This document shows, piece by piece, positions 17,398-25,594 of a stretch of 64,000 bases of DNA. This DNA is from Micromonospora craniellae (GTDB taxonomy: Bacteria > Actinomycetota > Actinomycetes > Mycobacteriales > Micromonosporaceae), in assembly GCF_014764405.1 (NCBI RefSeq), contig NZ_CP061725.1, positions 4,898,001-4,962,000 on the forward strand, given 5' to 3'. Both the position numbers and the translations under genes were made by a program. Under the pieces are notes generated by a model. That model was given only the letters and a program-made list of their open reading frames with translations. It had not been told where the DNA came from and ran no database searches. Every line of letters starts with the position of its first letter. Within the stretch, counting starts at the first letter, position 1.

Positions 17398-18646
17398 GCG
17401 GCCGGGGCCGACGGAGTGACGATCGAACAGTTCGAAACGAGGTTGGCTGACAACCTCTACCGACTGTGGAACCGTATGTCGTCGGGCAGCTATTTCCCCG
17501 GCCCGGTCCGGGCGGTGGAGATCCCGAAGAAGGGTGGGGTCAGGATTCTGGGCATTCCCAATGTGGTCGACCGGGTGGCGCAGACGGTGGCGGTGCTGGT
17601 GTTGGAGCCGGAGGTGGAGAAGGTGTTCCACGACGACTCCTACGGATATCGTCCCGGACGGTCCCCGATTGATGCGATTCGGGTGTGTCGGCAGCGGTGT
17701 TTCAAGAAGGACTGGGTCGTCGATTTGGACGTCAAGGCCTTTTTCGACTCCGTGCGGTGGGATTTGATGCTCAAGGCGGTGGCGCGTCACACGACTCACC
17801 CGTGGGTCATGCTGTATGTGGAGCGCTGGTTGAGAGCGCCGATTCTGATGCCCGACGGGACCCTGACCCATCGGAACAAGGGGACACCGCAGGGTGGTCC
17901 GATCTCCCCGTTGATCGCCAACATTTTTCTGCACTACGGCTTCGACACCTGGATGGGCCGTGAGTTTCCCGGGGTCGGGTTCGAGCGGTTCGCAGACGAT
18001 GTGGTGGTCCACTGCGTGACCGAACGTCAGGCGCAACAGGTGCGTCAGGCGATCGATCGTCGGTTCGCGGACATCGGGTTGCAGTTGCACCCCGACAAGA
18101 CGCGCATCGTGTACTGCAAAGACGACCGGCGCCGTCTCGACTACGAGCTGGTGACGTTCACGTTCTGCGGGTACGCGTTTCGTCCCCGGAAGGCATGGGA
18201 CAAGATCCGCGGAAGGGCCCGGACCGGGTTCCTACCCGCGGTTGCCCCGGGGAAGCTGACCGATATGAGCCGCAAGGTCGCGTCCTGGCGGCTACATCGA
18301 CGCACGACCGGCAACCTGGCAGACCTCGCCGTAGAGGTCAACCCTGTCCTTCGGGGCTGGTTGAACTACTTCACCGTGTTTTACCCGAGCGCGGTCTACC
18401 CGATCGGCAAGCGCATCGATCGTCATCTGATGCGCTGGGCGAAGTGGAAGTACAAGCGACTCAAACGCAGCGACGACAGAGCTCGAGTATGGCTACGAGA
18501 CGTCCGGCAACGGTCGCCCGACCTGTTCGCGCACTGGGCGATGCGGTACACGACCTGACAACCGAACGGCACGAGCCGGATGAGTCGAGAGGTTCACGTC
18601 CGGATCTGTGGGGGACGGCGGGTGAAACTCCCGCCGTCTACCCGGC

Positions 18647-19147
18647 ACTCTTCACTCGGTCGATGATGATGTTGCGTTCGAATTCTGCGAAGACGGCGAG
18701 GAGTTGGAGCATCATGCGACCGAAGGGTCCGCCGGTGTCGACGGGTTCGGTGGCGGATGAGAATCGGACGTTTGATGCTTCGAGGATGGTGATGAGGTCG
18801 AGGAGGTCGGCGACGCTGCGGCTGAATCGGTCGAGTCGGTAGACGAGCAGGACGTCGTAGAGGCCGGCTTTCGCGGCGTGGAGTGCTTTCTTGAGTCCGG
18901 GGCGTTCGGTGGTGGCGCCGGAGGCGTCGTCTTCGTATTCGGCGACGATGGTCCAGCCAGGCTGAGAGGCGACGTACTTTTCGAGGGCGGCGCGTTGGGC
19001 GTCGAGGGAGAAGGGTTGGTGTTCGTCGTCGGTGGAGCGGCGGATGTAGACGCAGACTCGACGAGGGCCGGTCGGCTGCTCGGCGGTGGGGGTGTGGGCG
19101 CGTCGGCCGCGTCGTCTCGGTGGGGTGAGGGGTGACGTGGCAGGCAT
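18647..19147 (-). pseudogene. Serine integrase, N-terminal resolvase domain (split)
   Basis: This 167-codon piece is the catalytic resolvase domain: VCVYIRRSTDDEHQPFSLDAQRAAL with the nucleophilic Ser at residue 38, YEDDASGATTERPGLKKAL, VLLVYRLDRFSRSVADLLDL and LQLLAVFAEFERNIIIDRV. Its partner is at 12898-14043, separated by the 4.6-kb unit. No other damage is visible in either half, so the insertion seems recent. Confidence 0.88.
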
Positions 19148-19233
19148 TGTGGCAGGTTGTCCTTCGAATTCCAGAGGGGCTGGAGTGCTGGCGGCCCGGG
19201 GCGAGCCGCCAGCGGCTGTCCGGGCTGGCTGGT

Positions 19234-19371
19234 CTACGGGGTGAGGTGGGGGTGGTCGTCGAGGAAGTGGTTGAGTAGGACGGCGAGGGCTTCGGCGGCG
19301 TTGTCGAGTTCGTCGGTGGTCATGGGTACGGTGTCGATCCGCGCGATAACCATCGGGATCGGCTGCTCCAT
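19234..19371 (-). CDS. Small hypothetical protein beside the integrase
   Basis: This 45-residue frame (MEQPIPMVIARIDTVPMTTDELDNAAEALAVLLNHFL) ends in an acidic amphipathic helix. It lies upstream of the integrase on the same strand, where integrative elements often carry tiny genes. It overlaps the end of the next small frame. I do not recognise it. Confidence 0.4.
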   Translation of the reverse strand: MEQPIPMVIARIDTVPMTTDELDNAAEALAVLLNHFLDDHPHLTP

Positions 19372-19529
19372 TTTGCTAGCGCGGTTGGGTATTGCACCAC
19401 CGTTTGTTCTGGTGGTACCGGGATGCGGATCGTCAGGATACCTCCGGACGGCGTTTTCGTGGTGGGGCGTTTTCGCCACTGTCCTCCGAAAAGCATGCGA
19501 GTCAACTGGAGTCGGAGTCCTTCACTCAT
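19320..19529 (-). CDS. Small hypothetical protein
   Basis: This frame encodes 69 residues (MSEGLRLQLTRMLFGGQWRKRPTTKTPSGG...). The first 48 look protein-like and the end runs over the start of the 45-residue gene. The two could be one gene with a frameshift. No family is recognised. Confidence 0.35.
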   Translation of the reverse strand: MSEGLRLQLTRMLFGGQWRKRPTTKTPSGGILTIRIPVPPEQTVVQYPTALAKWSSRSRWLSRGSTPYP

Positions 19530-19782
19530 GGGTGTCCTTTCTGCTCGACATCAACAGCATTAGCGGTGCTGAAAGTGGATGGATCGTTCGTGCTTCTGGG
19601 CTGAATAGGGCGATGGCTGAGGGGCGTGCGGCCCAGCGACCAGCGGCGCTGGCAGTCAGCAGGGGGTCGTGTGCTGGCAGGGATGACTTGACCTTTTGGC
19701 AGAGGTGAGCGTCGATCATGTCCGTGCCGTCGGCCGGGTAGGCGGGCGGCCGACCACGTGCCCCTCTCGAGAAAGGTCTGCC
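19530..19782. other. Intergenic region, no gene seen
   Basis: About 250 bases separate the small minus-strand genes from the plus-strand 99-residue gene. It must contain divergent promoters, but I cannot place them with confidence. Confidence 0.3.
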
Positions 19783-20082
19783 ATGCCCCGCGAACGACTC
19801 AGCCTCCTGGCTGTCATCCCTGACGATGTGACCGATCCACTGCTGTGGCGGCTGGCCCTCGACGTCGTCGCCGCTCACCAGCCGGACTCGCGGGGCGACT
19901 GCCGGAACCTGCAGTGCGTCGGGCAACGGGGCGTGTGCGCTGCCGCCCGCAACGCCCGCCGGGCCATGACCCTCGCTCGCGCGAGCCGACCAGCGCCTCC
20001 TCGACCGACCCCGGCGATGATCCAGGGTCGTGCTCACGTGACCGCCCGACGGAGGGGTGCCTCCTCCGGCTGGTTCACCTGA
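19783..20082 (+). CDS. Small Cys-containing hypothetical protein
   Basis: This 99-residue protein begins at an ATG with GAGAAAGG upstream. It reads LALDVVAAHQPDSRGDCRNLQCVGQRGVCAAARNARRAM, whose three-Cys pattern resembles small proteins often seen next to replication genes of actinomycete integrative elements. The Pro/Arg-rich end is low complexity. Function unknown. Confidence 0.5.
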   Translation: MPRERLSLLAVIPDDVTDPLLWRLALDVVAAHQPDSRGDCRNLQCVGQRGVCAAARNARRAMTLARASRPAPPRPTPAMIQGRAHVTARRRGASSGWFT

Positions 20083-20231
20083 CCGATGTCGGTGCCGCTG
20101 CGGTTGACGGAGCCGCTGGTCGCCGCCTGACGGGGCTGCGATGGGCGCACGGCGCCATCGGGTGGTCGGGCGGACGTTCGGCGGCGCGTTGGCCACACAC
20201 GCCGCCCAACGCGCCGCCCTTCCCAGGGCCG

Positions 20232-21299
20232 TCAGGGTGCCTGTCCGTTCGGACCTGTTGGCGCGGGTGTGGGGTATTGGGTGTCGTGTTGGGTGTCGGT
20301 GTAGGGCAGGTCGACCAGCCGCATCCGGCCGGCGGTGCCGAGGCCTGCGATTTGCCAGACCGGTTCGGCGGGGCTGGCGTTGAGGGCGGTGCGGAGTTCG
20401 GCGGTGGTGGTGGCGATGACCGTGTCCAGGCCGGGGAGGTCGGCGAGGCGGTGGTGCAGGTTCGTCTCGCGGTGGGCGGAGGGTAGGTGGAACAGCACGG
20501 GCCATGCCCAGGTGCTCATCGCGTATAGCCGCTCGTATTTGGCGATCTTCTCGGTGAGGATGTCGAGGCGTTCACGGCCGGTGTCGTACTCGAGGAAGAA
20601 GGGCACGGACCGCCTGTGTTCGGTCCATACCCCGGCCCCGTCGGGGCGGGGCAGTCCTTTCGGTCCGAGGACCATCATCTGCGGGTCGCCGCCCTTGCGG
20701 TAGAACACGCCGGGCTCGTGGAAGGCGGAGGCGGGTTGCCAGCGGTCCAGGACGGTGTGCGGGTGGGTGCGGGCGTGGGCGGCGAGGTCGATGAAGACCT
20801 GGTTGCCGCCGAGCAGGTGCGGCAGGTCCCGGCGTGAGGTGAGGGATTGTTTGCGGCGGCGGGCCTGGTCCCGGCGTGGTGGTCCGAGGCCGCGTTGGGC
20901 GTGGACGTGGTCGTAGCCGAGCTGGTCCAGGACGTAGTGATAGGGGTAGGAGCCGCCGTCTGGTCGGTTGGGTCGGAACCGGTCCACCGCCCCCACCGTG
21001 GTGAGGCGCAGGAGCCGGCGTTGGGCGAAGTCCAGGGACGGGAACAGGGCAGCGGCGACCTGGTCGGTGGTCATGGCGCCGTGGTCGTAGAGCCAGCCGA
21101 GGAGACGGTCGTCGCGGCCGGTGATGCTGGCCTGCAACCGCAGCAGCGGATCCGGAGCCGGTAGGCGTTTACGCATACGCGCCCCCAGGGGGGAGACCCC
21201 CAGGATGAGGGTCTGTCTGGAGCCGTACCGCAGCCCTGGGAGCGGGGCTGACCTGGGCTGTGAGGTGGGGTGAGGGGTCGGTTCGGGGGTCGGTGTCAA
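20232..21299 (-). CDS. Replication-relaxation family protein
   Basis: This 355-residue protein fits the replication-relaxation family (PF13814 type) found on actinomycete plasmids and integrative elements. It contains a winged-helix region (LLGWLYDHGAMTTDQVAAALFPSLDFAQRRLLRLTTVGAVDRFRP) followed by HYVLDQLGYDHV, FIDLAAHAR and PFFLEYDTGRERLDILTEKIAKYERLY, the conserved core. The family is thought to act in plasmid replication or relaxation by analogy with similar proteins. Its presence supports an integrative-element origin for this region. Confidence 0.8.
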   Translation of the reverse strand: MTPTPEPTPHPTSQPRSAPLPGLRYGSRQTLILGVSPLGARMRKRLPAPDPLLRLQASITGRDDRLLGWLYDHGAMTTDQVAAALFPSLDFAQRRLLRLTTVGAVDRFRPNRPDGGSYPYHYVLDQLGYDHVHAQRGLGPPRRDQARRRKQSLTSRRDLPHLLGGNQVFIDLAAHARTHPHTVLDRWQPASAFHEPGVFYRKGGDPQMMVLGPKGLPRPDGAGVWTEHRRSVPFFLEYDTGRERLDILTEKIAKYERLYAMSTWAWPVLFHLPSAHRETNLHHRLADLPGLDTVIATTTAELRTALNASPAEPVWQIAGLGTAGRMRLVDLPYTDTQHDTQYPTPAPTGPNGQAP

Positions 21300-21613
21300 G
21301 ACCGACGGTCACACGGCGATCGACACCGACAGCCACACGGCCGACCACACCGGAGCGATGGCCATGATGGGGCGAGAAGACCCGCAACGTGGACCGGCGA
21401 TCGTGTCGCCGGCCGAGATAGTGGACGTTGAGCTGGGTGAACACGTTCATGCTCCTTGATCGGGAAGTGATGGCTGGTGCACCTCAGTTGAACCGGCGAG
21501 ACGGACGGCGGGCGCACGCTCGTCGGATCGGGTCAGGTTCTGTCAGACACGGACTTCCTGACAGAACCTGACCGAGCCGCGAAGGGCTTCGACTGACAGA
21601 AATCGGGGATCTG
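21300..21613. promoter_or_regulatory. Intergenic region with TGACAGA-type repeats
   Basis: The first 230 bases show no convincing gene; one 93-codon frame here lacks protein-like composition. The rest is occupied by the repeats listed separately. Confidence 0.4.
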
Positions 21614-21641
21614 TCACGCGACATCCGCTGGTGACAGATCC
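21531..21641. repeat. Cluster of five (C/G)TGACAGA(A/T) repeats in two palindromes
   Basis: A perfect 16-bp inverted repeat, GGTCAGGTTCTGTCAG at 21531-21546 and its complement at 21558-21573, is followed by a third direct copy CTGACAGAA near 21592 and a second palindrome GGATCTGTCAC (21607-21617) with GTGACAGATCC (21631-21641). The last overlaps the end of the DUF2637 gene. Such iterated palindromes resemble an origin, a transfer origin or an operator array. Confidence 0.6.
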
Positions 21642-22546
21642 GGCGAGAGCTGACGGGGCGGGGTGGGTTCGGCGCGCAGGACACGTACGAGCGCCGAGGC
21701 GGTGGCGTTGGACAGTTGGTGCCCGTCAGCGCGCAGCTGCCGCGCGAGGGCCTTACGGGACAACGGTGTCCCCTGGGCCGCGAGGGCACGGGCGGCGGTC
21801 CGGGCGACCGGGACCAACGCCTCGATCTCCGGCCCACCGTCCCGGACCCGCTCGTGGAGGTTGCGCCGGTCCGGGACCGTCGACTGACCGCCCAGAGCGG
21901 TGGCGGTGACCGCGGGGGTGGAGTCCGGGACCGTCGCCGTGCCGGGGTGGACCGGCGCAGCCGGTCCGGGGACCGTCTCAGCGGCGTCCGGGACCGTGGC
22001 GTCGGTGCCGGAAACGGGCCCGGAGCGCCCGGACCGCCCGGACCGGTTGCTCGGGGCGGGCGGGGCTGTCCGGCGGAGTGGGGCAGGGTCGGCGCGGCCG
22101 AGGGCGATCTTCACCATCGCCAAGAAGCCGAGTGCCGGCAACGCGGCGGCGATCCAGCCGATCACCGACGGCTCCGCCCCGACGACCTGAGCCGCCAGGG
22201 ACAGGAACACCGCCACCGTCAACACGGTCGCCGGGAACGCCACGCTCTTGCCCAGCCGCCGGTTACGGCGCAGCTCCAGGCCCGCCGCGATCGACGTCAA
22301 CTCCAGCACGACCGCGTCCGCCCACGCCAGCCAACCCGGCTGCCCGTGCGCGGCGGCGACGTCATGGACGTGGCGAAAGGACGCCGCGCCCGCCGCGCCA
22401 CCGATCAACAGCATGATCAGCACCTGGACGCGATCCTCCAGCCGCTCCCGCCCCGACCGCACCTCGACGGACCAGTCATCCGGTCGATGCTCAGGTCTCG
22501 CCAACGGCCCACCACCCGTCGACAGACAGCCCGCGCATGGCCCCAA
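21614..22546 (-). CDS. DUF2637 (Spd-like) membrane protein
   Basis: This protein carries the DUF2637 core of several membrane segments: VLIMLLIGGAAGAASFRHVHDVAAAHGQPGWLAWADAVVLELTSIAAGLELRRNRR and two further segments (VAFPATVLTVAVFLSLAAQVVGAEP, WIAAALPALGFLAMVKIAL). A Pro/Thr/Ala linker and a C-terminal winged-helix-like segment (RTAARALAAQGTPLSRKALARQLRADGHQLSNATASALVRVLR) follow. DUF2637 proteins accompany plasmid spread and transfer genes in actinomycetes. The TTG at 22546 opens the frame, but a GTG at 22462 or 22468 may be the true start. Confidence 0.75.
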   Translation of the reverse strand: MGPCAGCLSTGGGPLARPEHRPDDWSVEVRSGRERLEDRVQVLIMLLIGGAAGAASFRHVHDVAAAHGQPGWLAWADAVVLELTSIAAGLELRRNRRLGKSVAFPATVLTVAVFLSLAAQVVGAEPSVIGWIAAALPALGFLAMVKIALGRADPAPLRRTAPPAPSNRSGRSGRSGPVSGTDATVPDAAETVPGPAAPVHPGTATVPDSTPAVTATALGGQSTVPDRRNLHERVRDGGPEIEALVPVARTAARALAAQGTPLSRKALARQLRADGHQLSNATASALVRVLRAEPTPPRQLSPDLSPADVA

Positions 22547-23232
22547 CCAACAAGGCCAGGACAGCGCGGACCGGAACCGCGGGCTCGACGGACACCGCCG
22601 CCAGCCCTACCAAATCGATGTTGAATGAAGTCACTTGTTTGCTCCATGAATGGTCGTAGGGTTTCGAGGTACGGCGAATGAAGCCGCCCGGGACGACCGC
22701 CTGCGATCACGCTTCCGGGCAGACGTGGTCCTGCCGGGTGACGCCCGGCCGGGCGGACCTCAATCGCACGCAGAGGTCGTAGAAACACTGTGGACGAATC
22801 AACGAACAAGCCAAAACCCGTGCAGGGGCAGGCCAAGAGGGCAGAACGCGTCGCGCAGCCCGCACGACAGGCCACGCTCAGCACCGGACACAAGACAGGG
22901 CCAGCAGAGCCACAAAGGGGCAAACTCACCAGCAGCGCCCATTTGGAGCGCCAGAGGTGGAGCGGCGGCTCAACTCGCCGACAGCCGAACCTTCATGTGG
23001 GTCCTCCCATCACTCCACGCCCTCGACATCATCGCCACGAACGACAGCAGGCACCCCAAGCTTCGGGAATGCCTGCCTCTCCATGGCCCGCCGTGCGAAG
23101 CGGCAGTACGAGAACGCACAACCAGTACGCCCCGGCAACACCCACCGAGTCAACCCCGAATTCAACAGGCAGCCCGTCCGTCCTACGCCGTCAGTCCGGA
23201 TGAGTCCAGGATCGCAGCCTCCGGTGACCGGC
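22547..23232. other. No gene recognised
   Basis: Several open frames of 60-195 codons exist on both strands but none has family-like sequence or a clear ribosome site. The best is 22790-23203 on the plus strand, Lys/Gln/Pro-rich. This stretch ends at unit copy 2. Confidence 0.3.
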
Positions 23233-23738
23233 AGTGAAGTTATCTCAACAAGATTCGGATAGGTATTTGTATTCGAAGTGGGTCAGGTGTAATGCGGCGG
23301 CGACGATGTCGCCGATTCGGCGTGGGCTGATGTTCGTGTGGCGGAGCGTCTTCCAGCGTCCGATCAGGATGGCGAAGCCGCGTTCGCCTTGCCATCGCAG
23401 GCCGCGGAGCAGTCGGTTGTAGGCGCGGTTGTCGGGCGCGAGGCGGCTGCCGTCGGTGGGCTGCTTGATCGGGGTCTTGATGCCGTGGCCTGTGCTTTCG
23501 TAGCCGGAGTCGGCCAGGGCGGGCAGGTCGAGTTCGGCGGCGGACCAGTTCAGGGCGGCGGTGATCCCGAGGTCGCGGGCGCAGCTGGTGTCGTGTAGAT
23601 GCCCGGGCATCGCTTCCGAGGTCCAGATCGGCAGCCCGTCTGGACGCATGATCGCTTGGATGTTCGCGCCGAAGTCGCGGTGTTTTCCGGAGTACCAGGC
23701 GTCGATTACCTCGCCCTTGACCGACAGGGTGGTCTCGG

Positions 23739-25095
23739 CAGGGCGTTCGCAAGGTCGAGGTATGTCCGTTCTAGGTGAGTCCGAGTATTTGTAGGGATCG
23801 GTATGGATCTCGGCTGTTTCGGCGCAGGGTTGCTGCGATCGAGGTGGCGCCGTTGAGGCGGAGGAGGCTGATCGCGGTGTTGCGAAGGGTGGCCAGGGCG
23901 CGAGGCGCGTTGCCTGTGCGTAGCCGGCTGGCGTCCTCGCGGTAGGTGGTGTCGCGAATATGGTGAAGGACCTCGATGGCCCAGTGTCCGCGTAGCCAGT
24001 CGGCCAGGTCAGCGGGACCGGCCGCGGCTGCGGTCAGGCTGGTGATCGCGTACACGGTGACGGTGGACCAACGTCCGGTGGCCGGGTTGTGTCGGCGGCG
24101 CCGGATACGCAGGGCCTGGGCCGCGTGTGGGAAGTCCAGCGCGAGCGGCCCCAGACAGGTGACCGCCTGCAACTCCCGGATGTCGTAGCGGCCGTGCCCG
24201 CGCTCACGGGTGGCGTCCAGGGCGGGGATCTTCCCCCAGGGCAGGGCCTTGACCTGTCGGTAGAGCCGTGGCTGATTGCGCTTGACGACGAAGACGTATC
24301 CGGCGTGTTTGTCCTCGACCAGCCAGCGGGCATGCTCGCGCTGGGTGTGCAGCGCGTCCGCCGTGATGACCGCCCCGGCCAGGTCCAGACCGTCGAGCAA
24401 CGGCTGGAACCGGCTGATCTCATTCGTCTTCCCATTAACGTCGATCTGCGCCAGGACGATCTGCTCGGCCTGGTCCAACGCGGCCAGCAGGTGCGCCTGA
24501 GACCCGGCCGGGCCGCTGCCACGCAGCGTCTTGCCGTCAACGGCGATCACCCGCCGACCCCGCCCGGTCACACCGGCCCGGCCGAGCAGCCAGCGACACA
24601 CCGCGGCATCCAACGCGTCGGCGTCGATGCCGGCCAGCACCCGGCCCAGCGTGCCGTCATCAGGCACCCGCCGGGCCCCGGTCAAGGCGTCGCGGGCCGC
24701 GCCGAGACGGTCCCACACCGCGTCCGGCAGATCCGCAGCCCACTCGACGATCTCCACGACCCGGCTGGATCCCGAGAGCACCGCCGCGATCGCCATCGCG
24801 AGCAGCCCCGGCAGCGCATAGATCCGACCCCGGGCATCACGCGGGTCCGGCACCTCGGCAAGGACCTGCAGCAACCCCGGCGTGTCCCGCTCCGACAACG
24901 GCGACACGCCACCCAGGCGTGCGGACAACCCGCCGATCAACAATGATGCTTCCACGAGCGCGGTCTTCCTCGATCATCCAGTCTAGACACCTGAATGATC
25001 ACCAGAAGGCCGCGCTCTCTCACGTACCCGCCGGAACCGGCGTGACTACCCCACAATCGGCAATCCGGTCATCTCACTACCTTGCGAACGCCCTG
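23739..25095 (-). mobile_element. ISAs1-family element, copy A
   Basis: The 1,357-bp element has 17-bp perfect terminal repeats (CAGGGCGTTCGCAAGGT) and a 10-bp duplication GTGGTCTCGG at 23729-23738 and 25096-25105. It is inserted in the IS5 transposase of unit copy 2. Copy B at 29957-31313 has the same length and encodes an identical protein. Confidence 0.95.
23771..24955 (-). CDS. ISAs1 family transposase
   Basis: The 394-residue protein shows the ISAs1 hallmarks: an N-terminal DDE_Tnp_1-associated domain (LLQVLAEVPDPRDARGRIYALPGLLAMAIAAVLSG), VIAVDGKTLRGS with the first catalytic Asp, ITADALHTQREHARWLVE with the second, VKRNQPRLYRQVKALPW, and HWAIEVLHHIRDTTYREDASRLRTG with the catalytic Glu. 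It appears complete and potentially active. Confidence 0.93.
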   Translation of the reverse strand: MEASLLIGGLSARLGGVSPLSERDTPGLLQVLAEVPDPRDARGRIYALPGLLAMAIAAVLSGSSRVVEIVEWAADLPDAVWDRLGAARDALTGARRVPDDGTLGRVLAGIDADALDAAVCRWLLGRAGVTGRGRRVIAVDGKTLRGSGPAGSQAHLLAALDQAEQIVLAQIDVNGKTNEISRFQPLLDGLDLAGAVITADALHTQREHARWLVEDKHAGYVFVVKRNQPRLYRQVKALPWGKIPALDATRERGHGRYDIRELQAVTCLGPLALDFPHAAQALRIRRRRHNPATGRWSTVTVYAITSLTAAAAGPADLADWLRGHWAIEVLHHIRDTTYREDASRLRTGNAPRALATLRNTAISLLRLNGATSIAATLRRNSRDPYRSLQILGLT

Positions 25096-25594
25096 GTGGT
25101 CTCGGTGAGCCGGTCGCAGTCGAACAGTTTGCCGTCGAGGATCACGTGGGACCAGCCGTCGGCGGCGGCCCGACGCAGAGCGGTGTGCAGGTCGGCCGCC
25201 TGGGCGGCGAGCACCGTGATGCCCTCGTCGCGGTAGCGGTACGCCGTCGCCCGGGAGATACCGAAGCCGGCTGCCAGCAAGGTCATGTCCTCACCCTTGC
25301 GGAACCACACGAGCACCATCAGGGCCTGGTAGAAGCAGGTCAACGCACGAGTGCCACGGCGAGTGCCGCAGGCCCGGCGCTGCACGTACAGCAGCCGCGC
25401 GAGATGCTGCACGAGTTCCCTCGGGACGTCGATCATGGCACGATAGGCAATCACGTGGAGCCCTCTCGAAGACGTGGATCTGTCGCAAGGACATGTCTAT
25501 CGATGGCTCCACGCCTGTTTCCACTGCCGCCCGACTCGCCGCCTTCGCCCGTGTCGCGCCAATCAACCCATATGCGTTGCTGAGATCACCTCTT

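Larger units (their letters stand above)
15637..18558 (+). pseudogene. Group II intron reverse transcriptase/maturase, split by IS66
   Basis: The first 33 codons are at 15637-15734 and the rest at 17406-18558. The IS66 and one copy of its 8-bp GCGGCCGG duplication separate them. Outside the insertion the protein matches the intact 416-residue copy at 26193-27443, including the FADD catalytic motif and C-terminal domain X. The disruption makes this intron dependent on maturase made by another copy. Confidence 0.85.
15039..18641 (+). mobile_element. Group II intron copy 1, interrupted by IS66
   Basis: The intron runs from GTGAACACG at 15039 to CTAC at 18641. A domain V hairpin (GAGCCGGATGAG ... 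CACGTCCGGATC) and a GC-rich domain VI follow the reverse transcriptase frame. The 5' boundary is inferred from the point where divergent IS copies become identical, and from the 1,932-nt length shared by all three copies. The 15735-17397 IS66 element splits its maturase gene. It lies antisense to the neighbouring transposase. Confidence 0.75.
14047..18646. mobile_element. IS5-type + group II intron unit, copy 1 (with nested IS66)
   Basis: This unit is inserted in the serine integrase with a 3-bp ACT duplication at 14044-14046 and 18647-18649. It contains a 990-bp IS5-like element (14047-15036), TT, a 1,932-nt group II intron (interrupted by IS66) and CCGGC. Without the IS66 and its duplication it is 2,929 bp, the same as copy 2. 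The IS tips are imperfect inverted repeats (GAAGTTATCTCAACAAG versus GAGGTGATCTCAGCAAC, 13 of 17 positions), yet the target duplication lies beyond the intron, not at the IS tip. Confidence 0.8.
23245..25454 (-). pseudogene. IS5-family transposase, split by ISAs1
   Basis: The N-terminal part is at 25096-25454 and the C-terminal part at 23245-23728. Removing ISAs1 plus one 10-bp duplication restores an 843-nt frame of 280 residues, nearly identical to copy 1 with a few substitutions such as SEAMPG and RDLGITA. The break falls after the LTETT strand, before the second catalytic region. Confidence 0.9.

Noticed and set aside
19522..20505. 327-codon minus-strand frame
   Set aside because: It overlaps the end of the replication-relaxation gene and the small plus-strand gene out of frame, with Pro/Arg-rich shadow composition.
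22417..22929. 170-codon minus-strand frame upstream of the DUF2637 gene
   Set aside because: Its 3' part is a shadow of the DUF2637 coding region, and the unique part has no recognisable pattern or ribosome site.
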